Shown: positions 1 through 8,706 of the stretch, one piece after another
Layout: the number at the start of each line of letters is the position of its first letter
Position numbering within the stretch: the first letter of the stretch is position 1
NCBI GenBank assembly: GCA_020433785.1
Contig: JAGRCC010000313.1
Coordinates: forward strand, 1 to 43,387
Origin: Anaerolineae bacterium
GTDB lineage: Bacteria > Chloroflexota > Anaerolineae > 4572-78 > J111
Length of the DNA stretch: 43,387 nt
Direction: 5' to 3'
Position numbers and translations under genes: made by a program
The notes under the pieces: model-generated
What the model was told of the DNA's origin: nothing
The model's input: only the letters and a program-made list of their open reading frames with translations
The model's database searches: none

Positions 1-260
1 AACAAGGATATTCTGTATTGCATGATCAGACGGAAATAGCTAACTATAGGGCAACCAAGATCCACGCAATACCACCAAGCGATCAGAATCTATCCCATCC
101 GTTAACAAAAGACGACGACGCAATTCAAGCATGGTTTTTTAACGAACTTTCACTTCAGGAGCAAAGCTATACTATTACCGTAGCCCTATTTCAGGGGATT
201 AATCGCACTCAGATTGATCAATTGGCCCAAGAAATGCAGAACCTTTTATTTGGTACTTAA
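1..260 (+). CDS. C-terminal part of an unrecognised protein (5' end outside window)
   Basis: The reading frame is open from the first complete codon at base 3 to the TAA at 258-260, so this is the tail of a gene that starts upstream. A TTG at 18 could act as a start, but no ribosome-binding site is visible and the frame continues past it. About 85 residues are visible. They are polar at first (Asp/Gln/Asn-rich) and then hold a predicted helix pair around WFFNELSLQEQS and TITVALFQGINRTQIDQLAQ. No catalytic motif is seen and the family is not recognised. The stop lies 13 nt before the ATG of the HEAT-like gene, on the same strand, which suggests one operon. Function unknown. Confidence 0.6.
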   Translation, partial: QGYSVLHDQTEIANYRATKIHAIPPSDQNLSHPLTKDDDAIQAWFFNELSLQEQSYTITVALFQGINRTQIDQLAQEMQNLLFGT

Positions 261-273
261 AAAGGAACATTTA

Positions 274-1578
274 ATGAGTAAGCAGTCGAATGAGCCTCGT
301 GAAATTCCTATAAAAATTTCTATTTCGGTTGATCAACCGGAGAGTACCCCTTCTTCAGAGGAAAACAAACCCCAAACCACTCAATCAGAAACGGCATTAA
401 GAGATGGCGCAGTAGTTCAAAAGAAGTGTAATATTGTATTTGCACCAGGGGACCGTCAAACTGAACATGGACTAACCAAAATTCAAATAGTTCAATTTGC
501 CGATCCTGATCAACGTGAGAAGATTCTACGTTTATTTAATAATCCTTCGCTTTATTGCAGGCTTCCCCAGCTTTACATTTATCTCACGGGGTTAAAGAAC
601 GGAGAGCAACTTTATTATGCGGCAGAAACTGTAAGTAAATTAGCAAATATCATCCCTTTTGTTGAGTTAAAAGAACAGGTGTTTCTGTTGTGGGCGAAAA
701 GCGAGGACGCTAATCAGCGTGGGGCGGCGGCATTAGCGCTCCGACACATGTGTGACCGTGATACTCTTCAAAAAGAGGTATTAAATTTACTTAAACATTG
801 GCTCACCACAAATAACCTAGCCTTGAATGACACCGCACTATCGGCTTACCGAACAATCGGTCGAGACTACCCCGACCCAACTTTGACCGCAATTCGTGGT
901 GCGATTAGTACCAAGAATAAAATTTTGGTTGCTAAGGCTAGAAATATTGTAGATATTTTTGTTCAAGAGTCTACCTTGATCGAAATTTGGCAAATGATAG
1001 AGCAGACAGTTTACATTGTTGACAAAATCTACAGTCCTCATCCTTACAAGGTCATTGACCATCTATGCGCTTGGTTAACAACTTCTACGAACCAACAAAA
1101 CGTAAACGAGGAATTACTACGGTACATAGGAGCTATGTTATTTACGGTTATTGTACGACTGGAAGATTTAGTGGGGCGTGGGGAAGAAAATGTTAAAGAT
1201 ATGCATAAAGTAGTGGATATTATTTTTACCTTATGGGAAGACGTCTCATTACCAATGTACGAAGATGTTTACAATGATACAACGGAGTTAGTAAAGAGTT
1301 GGGCAGAACAAACCCTGCGGTTATGTACGGAACATAAAGAAAATTGTCAAGCCTACAGACAATTCTTCTACAGCTTGTATCATCGTTATGAAAATCACCG
1401 GAGAAACCGCCTGGATTTTCACCTACGGCGTTGGCAGCGTTTGCGAGACATGGAGCGGCAGCGTAATGAACAGAATATGGCAATGGCTCGTCGCCGAGCT
1501 GAAAAACTAGGACAACCAGTCCCACAGAATAACCTTGATTTACGTGGGGATTTTTTGGTTTTAATTCCGTCAGATTGA
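274..1578 (+). CDS. HEAT-like helical repeat protein, function unknown
   Basis: I chose the ATG at 274 (434 aa) because AAAGGA precedes it at 261-266; the frame extends to 214 but would overlap the upstream gene. Residues 1-50 are polar and Pro/Glu/Gln-rich, probably disordered. The central part (about residues 90-340) is a run of amphipathic helix pairs resembling HEAT/armadillo repeats, for example WAKSEDANQRGAAALALRHM. The last 60 residues are strongly basic and Arg-rich (around RRNRLDFHLRRWQRLRDMER), probably one long helix. No transmembrane segment, signal peptide or enzyme motif is visible. It is followed 36 nt later by the SPFH-like gene, so the two may form a scaffold pair. The HEAT assignment rests on helical periodicity only. 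Confidence 0.6.
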   Translation: MSKQSNEPREIPIKISISVDQPESTPSSEENKPQTTQSETALRDGAVVQKKCNIVFAPGDRQTEHGLTKIQIVQFADPDQREKILRLFNNPSLYCRLPQLYIYLTGLKNGEQLYYAAETVSKLANIIPFVELKEQVFLLWAKSEDANQRGAAALALRHMCDRDTLQKEVLNLLKHWLTTNNLALNDTALSAYRTIGRDYPDPTLTAIRGAISTKNKILVAKARNIVDIFVQESTLIEIWQMIEQTVYIVDKIYSPHPYKVIDHLCAWLTTSTNQQNVNEELLRYIGAMLFTVIVRLEDLVGRGEENVKDMHKVVDIIFTLWEDVSLPMYEDVYNDTTELVKSWAEQTLRLCTEHKENCQAYRQFFYSLYHRYENHRRNRLDFHLRRWQRLRDMERQRNEQNMAMARRRAEKLGQPVPQNNLDLRGDFLVLIPSD

Positions 1579-1614
1579 CACTCAGCGTACCTTTCTATAA
1601 ACAGGAGTCAAAAA

Positions 1615-2871
1615 ATGGCCTACACTATTGATGATTACATCAAATCGCGTGAACAAACCAAGACTTACCAAACTAGCTTCATCAAAATGCAAAAATACGA
1701 AAAAAAGTCCAGCTGGGGAGGATTATTTGTAAATTTTGATGCCCCACAAGCAGATAGTGAATGGCACATTGTAGGTATCTCAATTCAAGGTAACGCCCCC
1801 AGCGTTCAAACTTTTTTAACCCATCCTGGTCAAAAAATTGATCTGAGAGCCAAAGATGTTGGCCAATATCTCTTTGTATTAGTTAATGTAAAGCCAACTA
1901 CGCTTGACATCAAGGTTTCGGGGTGTCCTCTTGCTGATGGAGATCGTGTAGATGCGGTATTCAAAATTAATTGCCAAGTACGAAATATACAAGATTTTTG
2001 GAATAGTGATACTGACCCGCTTCAGAGATTCGAAAATGCTGTGGTCAAGGAGGCAAAAAACTATTTTAATCGTATCAATGGAGAATATTTGGTAGGTAAT
2101 TTTAGTGAGCTAAAAGACTCTTTAGAACAACAAATTCAAGATACGGGGCTAAACGTTATTCGCCCACAACTGGAGCAAACAATTCAAGTTCATTGTCCAA
2201 TTCCAGGAATGGCAATTATAGATGTTGATGCCGATGTAATGATTAGTGATAGGTTAAGAGATGTTCTTGAAGCCAAACACAAATCTATTTGGAATGTTCG
2301 CCGGGCTCATTACGAAGAAAAGGAAATAACCCTGACTGAGGTAGTAAAGGATCGCCAACGAAAAAGTGCCGATGGACAACGTAGAGAACTGGAATTAGAC
2401 AGACGCAAACAAATTGACTCGCAAATTGATGCAGACACTACTTTTGTTAGGTATGGTGTTAGCTTGCGTGATTTAATCATGCGGCTAGACACGACGCTTA
2501 TAGAAAACTTTTATACGATGGAGTGGGGACAGGCTATGCAGCTAGTGCATCGAGCCCTAGCCGAATCTCGTAATAATTACCAACAACATAGACAACTACA
2601 ATTAGACTCAGAGATTGATACATTGACAAAACGCCTTAATCAGGCTAAGCAAGCAGGGTTGGATGATATTCATATACAAATGATACAAGACAAGCTGGCC
2701 GAAAAAATGTTAGCTTCTATGGATGATACAAATAGCACAAATACCCCTTCAGAAGAAGAATTTTTACAACATCTATTGGGCTCGACCGCTTCTGTTGGAA
2801 GATTAACATCAGGACAATCAACGTCTGGATCGTTACCCTCGGAAACGAGCAATGAAATATCCTCAATGTAA
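1615..2871 (+). CDS. SPFH/band-7-like cytosolic coiled-coil protein
   Basis: The ATG at 1615 follows AGGAG (1603-1607) with 7 nt spacing. The product is 418 aa. Residues about 30-210 resemble an SPFH/band-7 fold: a beta-rich part (LADGDRVDAVFKINCQVRN), a helical part with DPLQRFENAVVKEA, and a strand segment near GMAIIDVDADVMISDR. Residues about 215-270 form a charged coiled coil (EEKEITLTEVVKDRQR, RRELELDRRKQIDSQID). A second helical stretch at about 315-365 (QLQLDSEIDTLTKRLNQAKQ) follows. The tail is Ser/Thr-rich. There is no N-terminal hydrophobic anchor, unlike classical stomatins and flotillins, so it is probably cytosolic or peripheral. SPFH proteins form ring-like oligomeric scaffolds. 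It is co-directional with the HEAT-like gene. An unrelated coiled-coil protein is the alternative. Confidence 0.55.
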   Translation: MAYTIDDYIKSREQTKTYQTSFIKMQKYEKKSSWGGLFVNFDAPQADSEWHIVGISIQGNAPSVQTFLTHPGQKIDLRAKDVGQYLFVLVNVKPTTLDIKVSGCPLADGDRVDAVFKINCQVRNIQDFWNSDTDPLQRFENAVVKEAKNYFNRINGEYLVGNFSELKDSLEQQIQDTGLNVIRPQLEQTIQVHCPIPGMAIIDVDADVMISDRLRDVLEAKHKSIWNVRRAHYEEKEITLTEVVKDRQRKSADGQRRELELDRRKQIDSQIDADTTFVRYGVSLRDLIMRLDTTLIENFYTMEWGQAMQLVHRALAESRNNYQQHRQLQLDSEIDTLTKRLNQAKQAGLDDIHIQMIQDKLAEKMLASMDDTNSTNTPSEEEFLQHLLGSTASVGRLTSGQSTSGSLPSETSNEISSM

Positions 2872-2924
2872 CAGCAGAATTTATTTAGCTCCAAAACTAT
2901 GTTCAAACACCTTTGGAGGGGTAT

Positions 2925-4037
2925 GTGCGGTTGATAACTTTATGCGCTTTGTGGGGTGGGGTTTTTTTCTTAATCATAAAATATAGAGTAAACCTTTCTG
3001 ATATAGAAGACAGGTTAGAAAACGTTTTGGGCATCAACTCTCCTTTACCCCAAGTGTTTGCTCGGCCAATTAGTTTTATTTTTGTATTTGGGTTTCCATT
3101 CTTCGCTACAACTATTTTGGCATTCTGGGTAATTTTCCCCATGCTACCAGCACCATTAGTAGAGATTAATGCATCACCTATACTAAAAGAAATACTACCG
3201 GAAACCACTGAGCCACCTTCACCTAGTCCTGGAATTGGTAGTACAATGACCCGCCTTCGGGATAGTGCTATCATGATTTATGTTCCATCCGGGTCATTCG
3301 AAATGGGCAGCCAAGATGGCGATATGGATGAACAACCAGTACATAAGGTTAACCTTGACACTTTTTGGATTGACCGCGCGGAAGTAACAGTAGCAATGTT
3401 TCATACATTTGTAAAGCAAACAAATTATCAAACTACCGCAGACAAAGAAGGCCATGGAATTGCCTTTGTTGATGGCGAGTGGTATTCACAATTGGTTGGT
3501 GTTAACTGGCAGCACCCCCACGGCTTGAAAGGTCCTGCTTCCAAAAACGATCATCCAGTAACCCAAGTCAGTTGGCAAGACGCAGAAGCATACTGTACCT
3601 GGGCCGGAGTACGGCTTCCGACTGAAGCCGAATGGGAGTATGCAGCAAGAGGGCCTAAGGCAAATCGTTATCCTTGGGGAAACCAACCACCTTCACCAGA
3701 CTTGGTAAACTATTATCGACTTCATTTAGACACCAATCTCGGCACGACCCCAGTAGGGTCCTATCCGAAAGGAAAAAGTTGGGTTGGTGCAGTAGATATG
3801 GCTGGAAATGTGTGGGAGTGGGTAGCCGATTGGTATGATAGTGATTATTATAAAGTATCTCCTAAAAAAAATCCTAAAGGACCAAGTAGGGGAACGCATA
3901 AAGTAAGGCGAGGCGGGAGTTGGGCTGCAGACAATACTTACATTTATTCAGCTCACCGCCATAATCAAGCAGGACTTGATCCCAATTTTCGTGTTGACGA
4001 TACTGGATTTCGTTGTGCAGGAGATGCTCAGGAGTGA
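2925..4037 (+). CDS. Membrane-anchored FGE/SUMF1-fold protein lacking catalytic cysteines
   Basis: I chose GTG 2925 because GGAGG at 2915-2919 lies 5 nt before it; TTG 2913 and TTG 2931 are in frame too. The product is about 370 aa. Residues 1-16 form a hydrophobic segment (LITLCALWGGVFFLIIKY) and a second one lies near residues 46-72 (FIFVFGFPFFATTILAFWVI). Residues about 120-368 form a complete FGE-sulfatase domain: MIYVPSGSFEMGS, PVTQVSWQDAEAYCTWAG, RLPTEAEWEYAARG, DMAGNVWEWVADWY, VRRGGSW and TGFRCAGD. In true formylglycine-generating enzymes GGSYxC is followed five residues later by a second Cys. Here those positions are Ala (codon 3927) and Ile (codon 3942), so oxidation of sulfatase cysteine is unlikely. 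It lies 10 nt upstream of a sulfatase gene. It may bind a ligand or act as a chaperone. The domain call is firm; the role is unknown. Confidence 0.85.
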   Translation: MRLITLCALWGGVFFLIIKYRVNLSDIEDRLENVLGINSPLPQVFARPISFIFVFGFPFFATTILAFWVIFPMLPAPLVEINASPILKEILPETTEPPSPSPGIGSTMTRLRDSAIMIYVPSGSFEMGSQDGDMDEQPVHKVNLDTFWIDRAEVTVAMFHTFVKQTNYQTTADKEGHGIAFVDGEWYSQLVGVNWQHPHGLKGPASKNDHPVTQVSWQDAEAYCTWAGVRLPTEAEWEYAARGPKANRYPWGNQPPSPDLVNYYRLHLDTNLGTTPVGSYPKGKSWVGAVDMAGNVWEWVADWYDSDYYKVSPKKNPKGPSRGTHKVRRGGSWAADNTYIYSAHRHNQAGLDPNFRVDDTGFRCAGDAQE

Positions 4038-4047
4038 TAACTAAATC

Positions 4048-5523
4048 TTGAAATATTCACGTCGACAATTTTTACAGCATTTCACCTTCTTAACCACCGG
4101 TTTATTATTAAGTAATACGTCACAAAATTTACTCACCGATTCGCCTTCGGACTTGGTGGGGAGCCGTCCCAACATTATATTCATAATGTGCGATGATTTA
4201 GGCTATGGCGAATTAGGTTGTTATGGACAAACAACCATTCAAACGCCAAATCTGGACAACTTTGCTGCCGAGGGAATGAAGTATACCCAAGCCTATGCGC
4301 CGTGTTCTGTTTGCGCGCCAACTCGCTGGTCATTAATGACAGGCAAACATATTGGTCATGCTTTTACCTCCATTAACGAGGAGACATACCTTCGTGAACT
4401 TAATATTGTAGGAAATAACAGAGCAATTCTTGATACTGAGGGTATTGCCTACCTATCTGAACAGGATACCACTCTTGCTCAATTACTAAAGCAGGCCGGT
4501 TACAAAACTGTATGTATCGGAAAATGGGGATTAGGTGGAAATTACAATAATGCTGCCCCCACCGATAAAGGTTTTGATTACTTTTTTGGTTATATGACCC
4601 ACGTGGAGGCGCAACAGTATTATCTTGATCATCTGTGGGAGAACAAAACTTATGTTCCTATAAATGCTAATGAAAATGGTGGACGAAGCATATATTTACC
4701 GGATTTATTATGCGACAAGACATTAGAGTTTATTCTCAGCGATCATTTATCGCCTTTTTTTCTTTATTTACCCTACACAATTCCTCACGCTAACATTTTG
4801 TTGGAAAGCACAGGCAATGGAATGGAGGTTCCCTCTGACGCCCCTTACACATCTGAGCCTTGGCCACAAGTAGAAAAGAACTATGCAGCAATGATTACTC
4901 GACTCGATGGTTATGTGGGGCAGATAATACAAGCTCTTAAAGATAAAGGCATCGACCAAAATACTATTGTATTTTTTACCAGTGATAATGGGCCACACAA
5001 TCAGGGTGGTCATGATTATACCTTTTTTAATAGTGCCGGGTCATTACGTGGTCACAAAGAAGATCTTTATGAAGGCGGTATTCGGGTGCCAATGTTAATT
5101 CGTTGGCCCGAAATTATTTCGGCAGGAACGATTAGCGATAGATTGTGGTGTCATTATGATCTGCTTCCCACGGCATTAGGATTAGCAGGCTCTCCATTAC
5201 CCGACGATATCGATGGAGTCTCATTTGTACCCTATTTTTCCGGCGAAGAACAGGCGCAACATAATTTCATATATTGGGCCTATGGAAAACCTAATGGTTG
5301 GTATAGTGAAGCGGTGCGCGTGAACAATTGGAAACTTGTAAAAACTTCCCCAAACGCGCCCGTTGAACTTTATGATATTGCTATTGATCCCAGTGAAAGC
5401 CTCAATTTGGCTTACCAATATCCCCAGGTGTCACAAACGCTCAACAGAATTCTTACCTCATTTTGTCCATCACCCGAATTATGTCATCTCTACCTTCCAA
5501 AAATCTCAAACAATGCAAATTAA
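4048..5523 (+). CDS. Tat-exported sulfatase (arylsulfatase A type)
   Basis: Hydrolyses sulfate esters, probably on a glycan, outside the cytoplasm. The TTG at 4048 begins a clear twin-arginine signal: SRRQFLQ at residues 4-10 followed by the hydrophobic run FTFLTTGLLL. Metal ligands are visible in NIIFIMCDDLGYG (D49, D50) and TSDNGPHNQ. The active-site signature is C89-A-P-T-R93 followed by WSLMTG, so this is a Cys-type sulfatase that needs conversion of Cys89 to formylglycine. At 491 aa it has normal length for the family. The upstream gene, 10 nt away, encodes an FGE-fold protein without the catalytic cysteines, so maturation must come from another enzyme. Nearby sulfotransferase fusions suggest the substrate is a self-made sulfated polysaccharide (inference). 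Confidence 0.92.
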   Translation: MKYSRRQFLQHFTFLTTGLLLSNTSQNLLTDSPSDLVGSRPNIIFIMCDDLGYGELGCYGQTTIQTPNLDNFAAEGMKYTQAYAPCSVCAPTRWSLMTGKHIGHAFTSINEETYLRELNIVGNNRAILDTEGIAYLSEQDTTLAQLLKQAGYKTVCIGKWGLGGNYNNAAPTDKGFDYFFGYMTHVEAQQYYLDHLWENKTYVPINANENGGRSIYLPDLLCDKTLEFILSDHLSPFFLYLPYTIPHANILLESTGNGMEVPSDAPYTSEPWPQVEKNYAAMITRLDGYVGQIIQALKDKGIDQNTIVFFTSDNGPHNQGGHDYTFFNSAGSLRGHKEDLYEGGIRVPMLIRWPEIISAGTISDRLWCHYDLLPTALGLAGSPLPDDIDGVSFVPYFSGEEQAQHNFIYWAYGKPNGWYSEAVRVNNWKLVKTSPNAPVELYDIAIDPSESLNLAYQYPQVSQTLNRILTSFCPSPELCHLYLPKISNNAN

Positions 5524-5633
5524 TAAAGCTTGAAAATTTAGAGATGTAATTTAAGTAAGATTTGCTTGAATCACTTCTAGGGCTTAGAATCACTAGCCTT
5601 TATTGATAGCTTCAACCTTGCGACAACTGTAGG

Positions 5634-5670
5634 GGCTAAATGAATTCGTGAAATTTCTAAGCATTTAGCC
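5634..5670 (+). terminator. Inverted repeat after the sulfatase gene, possible terminator
   Basis: A perfect 9-bp inverted repeat (GGCTAAATG at 5634-5642, CATTTAGCC at 5662-5670) with a 19-nt loop is followed by a T-rich run (TATTTCTCTTATTTTT). It lies 111 nt after the sulfatase stop and 34 nt before the ABC ATPase start. The large loop makes it an imperfect intrinsic terminator; an operator or a transcript 5' structure is also possible. Confidence 0.4.
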
Positions 5671-5703
5671 TATTTCTCTTATTTTTAGGAATATTCTATT
5701 TCG

Positions 5704-7137
5704 ATGATTTCGGTAAAAAATATCAGCAAAATGTATCCTCTGTATAAGGATCCACGTGACCGGTTGAAACAATCTCTCTGGTATGCCACCCCGCGATTTC
5801 TGCGTCGCAAGCAGGCGCCCATTTTTTTTCGGGAATTTTGGGCGTTAAAGAATATATCGTTTGATGTACAACAAGGCGAGTCAATTGGAATTGTAGGGCG
5901 CAATGGCAGCGGCAAAAGCACTCTACTACAAATTATGGCAGGCACGTTAACTCCTACCTTGGGAGAAGTCCATGTTCAGGGTCAGGTATCCGCTCTCTTG
6001 GAATTAAGCACCGGTTTCAACCCAGAGTTTAGCGGACGTGAGAATATATTTATGAATGGAATTATCCGCGGACTATCGCAGACGAAAATCGATGAACTAT
6101 ATGACAATATTGTAGCATTTGCCGACATTGGAGACTTTATAAACCAACCTATCAAGCTTTATTCTAGTGGTATGGCCGTTAGATTGGCTTTCGCTGTCCA
6201 AACTTTTGTACCTAAAGACATACTGATTGTAGATGAAGCTTTATCGGTGGGAGATGTCGCTTTCCAACGTAAATGCATGGCCTCCATGGAACGTTTCCGT
6301 GACAATGGAGGGACATTTATTTTAGTATCTCATAATACACAATCAATTGTCCAACATTGCGAGCGATGCTTGTTGATGGTTGAAGGTGAATTGCTAGCCG
6401 ATGGCCCTGCCAAAATGATAACAGATCTGTATGAAAAAATTATGTTTAGCCCCCCTGCTGATGCTCGTCAATTGATTTTGAATATCAAACAGACAGGATG
6501 GAAACACATTTCAAGCCAAAGCAGCCTAAACCCAATTGCCAATTCAGATAATCAGGCAGAAAATGGATTAGCAAAATTGATGCCGGATAAGATGCCGTTA
6601 ACCAACTATTCCTCTCAACAAAATTCGGATTTGCAAGATTACTTTGACCCAAACTTACCTCAATTAGATACTATGGTTTATGGAAATGGTGCTGCTAAAA
6701 TTACAGACTACTTTATCAAAAATATGCAGGATGAGAAAGTAAATGTTTTGATATCAGGCCGATATTATCGATGGATCTATCGCGTTCAGTTTTTTGAGAA
6801 CAAACAAGATATTCATTTTGGGCTTTTAATCAAAACTAAAGATGGTATTACTTTGTCACCTTTAACCAATAAACAGTTAAAAACAACCGTCTCTTTTATT
6901 CCTGCTGATATGGAAATTGAGGTTTCATTTCAATTAAAATTAAACCTGGTATCGGGTGTATATTTTTTTAACCTTGGATTGGCTACCATGGAAAATGAGG
7001 AGTTAAATTATCTTCATCGTTTAGTTGATGCCGGAATGATACGAGTTATATCACCTGACTCTCGGCAGCTTACAGGTTTAGTTTATGTAGAACCAGAATT
7101 TGATTACAAATTTATTGAACCAGCTTCAACTATTTAA
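5704..7137 (+). CDS. Wzt-like polysaccharide ABC exporter ATPase with C-terminal carbohydrate-binding domain
   Basis: ATPase subunit of an O-antigen/teichoic-acid type polysaccharide exporter; it would power a Wzm-like permease in the membrane. The ABC domain covers residues 1-240. Walker A is GRNGSGKS (65-72), the family-typical signature is YSSGMAVR (153-160), Walker B is ILIVDEA (173-179) and the H-switch is VSH (H210). The N-terminal segment with RFLRRKQAPIFFREFWALKN is typical of this subfamily. Residues about 330-477 form a beta-rich domain like the Wzt C-terminal domain that recognises a modified glycan end. The length (477 aa) fits a two-domain Wzt. No permease gene is adjacent or elsewhere in the window. 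The family is firm, the substrate unknown. Confidence 0.9.
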   Translation: MISVKNISKMYPLYKDPRDRLKQSLWYATPRFLRRKQAPIFFREFWALKNISFDVQQGESIGIVGRNGSGKSTLLQIMAGTLTPTLGEVHVQGQVSALLELSTGFNPEFSGRENIFMNGIIRGLSQTKIDELYDNIVAFADIGDFINQPIKLYSSGMAVRLAFAVQTFVPKDILIVDEALSVGDVAFQRKCMASMERFRDNGGTFILVSHNTQSIVQHCERCLLMVEGELLADGPAKMITDLYEKIMFSPPADARQLILNIKQTGWKHISSQSSLNPIANSDNQAENGLAKLMPDKMPLTNYSSQQNSDLQDYFDPNLPQLDTMVYGNGAAKITDYFIKNMQDEKVNVLISGRYYRWIYRVQFFENKQDIHFGLLIKTKDGITLSPLTNKQLKTTVSFIPADMEIEVSFQLKLNLVSGVYFFNLGLATMENEELNYLHRLVDAGMIRVISPDSRQLTGLVYVEPEFDYKFIEPASTI

Positions 7138-7160
7138 TTATCTGTAACTTTACTTTAAAA

Positions 7161-7925
7161 ATGGACCATAATTCAATACATAAAAGAATAAATAGTTTCC
7201 CTCGATGGCATTATCAGTTTAATCTGGATGGTCATTTGACCCCTATATTTAATGAGCTATTTATCAATCGTCATGAACAGCGTAAAAAGTATTTTTTTGA
7301 TCCAATAGTATCCTGGTTTGGTGGTTCACTAAAGGGAAAACGAGTTCTTGATTTAGGTTGTAATGCCGGATTTTGGTCATTGAGTGCTTACCAAGCCGGC
7401 TGTGATTATGTTTTAGGTATTGATGGTCGAGAAATGCATATCGATCAAGCCAATTTTGTATTTAATGTTTACAACATTCCCACTACCCATTATCAATTTG
7501 TTCACGCAAATATATTCGACATTGATTTCACCAAATTTGGTATGTTTGATATTGTATTGTGTCTTGGTCTTTTCTATCATATAAATCGTCCCATAGAGCT
7601 TCTCAAGAAAATTTCAGACATAAATTCAGATGTACTAGTGATCGATACTGTTATTTCAAAGATGAAAGGGCCATTTCTTAAGTTGATCCATGAGGATATT
7701 GATGAACCAAGAATGTCGGTTGATTATACGCTGGTAATCCATCCAACTGCCGAGGCTGTTTTCGATTTGGTGAAGCTTTTTGGTTATCATACGATTATGA
7801 TCAAACCAGATTTTGACAGCTACATAGGGGCTAGCGACTTTAAAGATGGGAATAGACGTGCGTTTATAAGCACGAAAACAAAAGATTTGACCACCTTTCC
7901 AGGTGCGTTAGAAACTATTGATTAA
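7161..7925 (+). CDS. Class I SAM-dependent methyltransferase
   Basis: A 254-aa cytosolic methyltransferase that starts 23 nt after the ABC ATPase gene. Motif I is VLDLGCNAGFW (residues 62-72) and the acidic residue after strand 2 is in GIDGR (D88). A motif-IV-like segment DIVLCLGLFYHINRP follows, typical of Methyltransf_11/DUF1698-like enzymes. The acceptor is unknown. Its position directly after the Wzt-like gene suggests methylation of a glycan, possibly the chain end, since some Wzt-dependent O-antigens end in a methyl group read by the Wzt C-terminal domain. That link is inference. The gene is strongly AT-rich: the row at 7501-7560 has 17 G/C in 60 bases. Confidence 0.82.
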   Translation: MDHNSIHKRINSFPRWHYQFNLDGHLTPIFNELFINRHEQRKKYFFDPIVSWFGGSLKGKRVLDLGCNAGFWSLSAYQAGCDYVLGIDGREMHIDQANFVFNVYNIPTTHYQFVHANIFDIDFTKFGMFDIVLCLGLFYHINRPIELLKKISDINSDVLVIDTVISKMKGPFLKLIHEDIDEPRMSVDYTLVIHPTAEAVFDLVKLFGYHTIMIKPDFDSYIGASDFKDGNRRAFISTKTKDLTTFPGALETID

Positions 7926-7927
7926 CT

Positions 7928-8004
7928 ATCAGTAGACAGTAACATCTTGAGTAGACGATCGAGGGACGAGAGTATATGGAAGGGTGTGGTGGATATCTAC
8001 TGAT
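7928..8004. repeat. Spaced inverted repeat between two methyltransferase genes
   Basis: ATCAGTAGA at 7928-7936 and TCTACTGAT at 7996-8004 form a perfect 9-bp inverted repeat separated by 59 nt. It fills most of the 117-nt gap between the methyltransferase genes. No T-tract follows, so it is not a clear terminator. It may be a transcript stem or chance. Confidence 0.35.
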
Positions 8005-8042
8005 TATTATAACTGACATTTATTACAATATCAGGAGTAAAG

Positions 8043-8699
8043 ATGACCAAAAACCTTAATTCCTCACTCTCAAATCTCGATTGGCATCGTCAAGGAGTGG
8101 GTGGCCTTTGGGACGAAATAGGAATTTTGCAATTCCAGTTTCTACTTAAACAAGGGTTAAAGCCGACTGACTATATGCTTGATGTTGGATGCGGGTCACT
8201 ACGTGGTGGCGTACATTTTATTAAATTTCTTAATGTTGGTCACTACTATGGAGTTGATAAAAATCAAGCATTGCTTGATGCGGGAAAAAATCTAGAACTG
8301 CCCCGATATAGGCTAGCTGAAAAAAACCCCAATTTAAGTTTAATGAATGATTTCAATTTCCTTCGATTGAACCAAAAATTTAATTTTGCCATTGCCCAAT
8401 CTGTTTTTACTCATCTATATTTCAATCATATTGTGCGCTGCCTCATGAATATCGAGCAAGTACTATTACCAGGGGGCAAGTTTTTTGCCACTTTCTTTGA
8501 AAACCCCCAGGGTAAATTTAACCTTGATCCAATTTACCAACCCGGACTTGAAGCCCATTCTTACTTTGATGCTAATCCATTTCATTACGAATTTAGCATA
8601 TTTGAGTATGTCTGTTTAAATACAAGTTTAACTGTAGAATACATTGGTAACTGGAATCATCCCCGTAATCAAAAAATGATGGTGTTCACTAAAAACTAA
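8043..8699 (+). CDS. Class I SAM-dependent methyltransferase
   Basis: The ATG at 8043 follows AGGAG (8033-8037) closely. The product has 218 aa. Motif I is MLDVGCGSLRGG (residues 45-56), followed by YYGVDKNQ with the acidic ribose-binding D72 and a motif-IV region FAIAQSVFTHLYF. LLPGGKFFATFFE is the usual strand-5 motif. A conserved opening, WHRQGVGGLWDEIGILQFQFL, is typical of a methyltransferase group often found among glycan genes. The acceptor is unknown. The gene is followed 7 nt later by the sulfotransferase-GT4 fusion gene, so the two are probably co-transcribed. Confidence 0.8.
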   Translation: MTKNLNSSLSNLDWHRQGVGGLWDEIGILQFQFLLKQGLKPTDYMLDVGCGSLRGGVHFIKFLNVGHYYGVDKNQALLDAGKNLELPRYRLAEKNPNLSLMNDFNFLRLNQKFNFAIAQSVFTHLYFNHIVRCLMNIEQVLLPGGKFFATFFENPQGKFNLDPIYQPGLEAHSYFDANPFHYEFSIFEYVCLNTSLTVEYIGNWNHPRNQKMMVFTKN

Positions 8700-8706
8700 T
8701 CGATTT

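Noticed and set aside
3906..4020. C-terminus of the FGE-fold protein resembles the variable region of diversity-generating retroelement targets (GGSW... GFR).
   Set aside because: No reverse transcriptase, template repeat or Avd-like gene is in the window, and the region is not unusually rich in AAY codons. The similarity is that of the common C-type-lectin fold.
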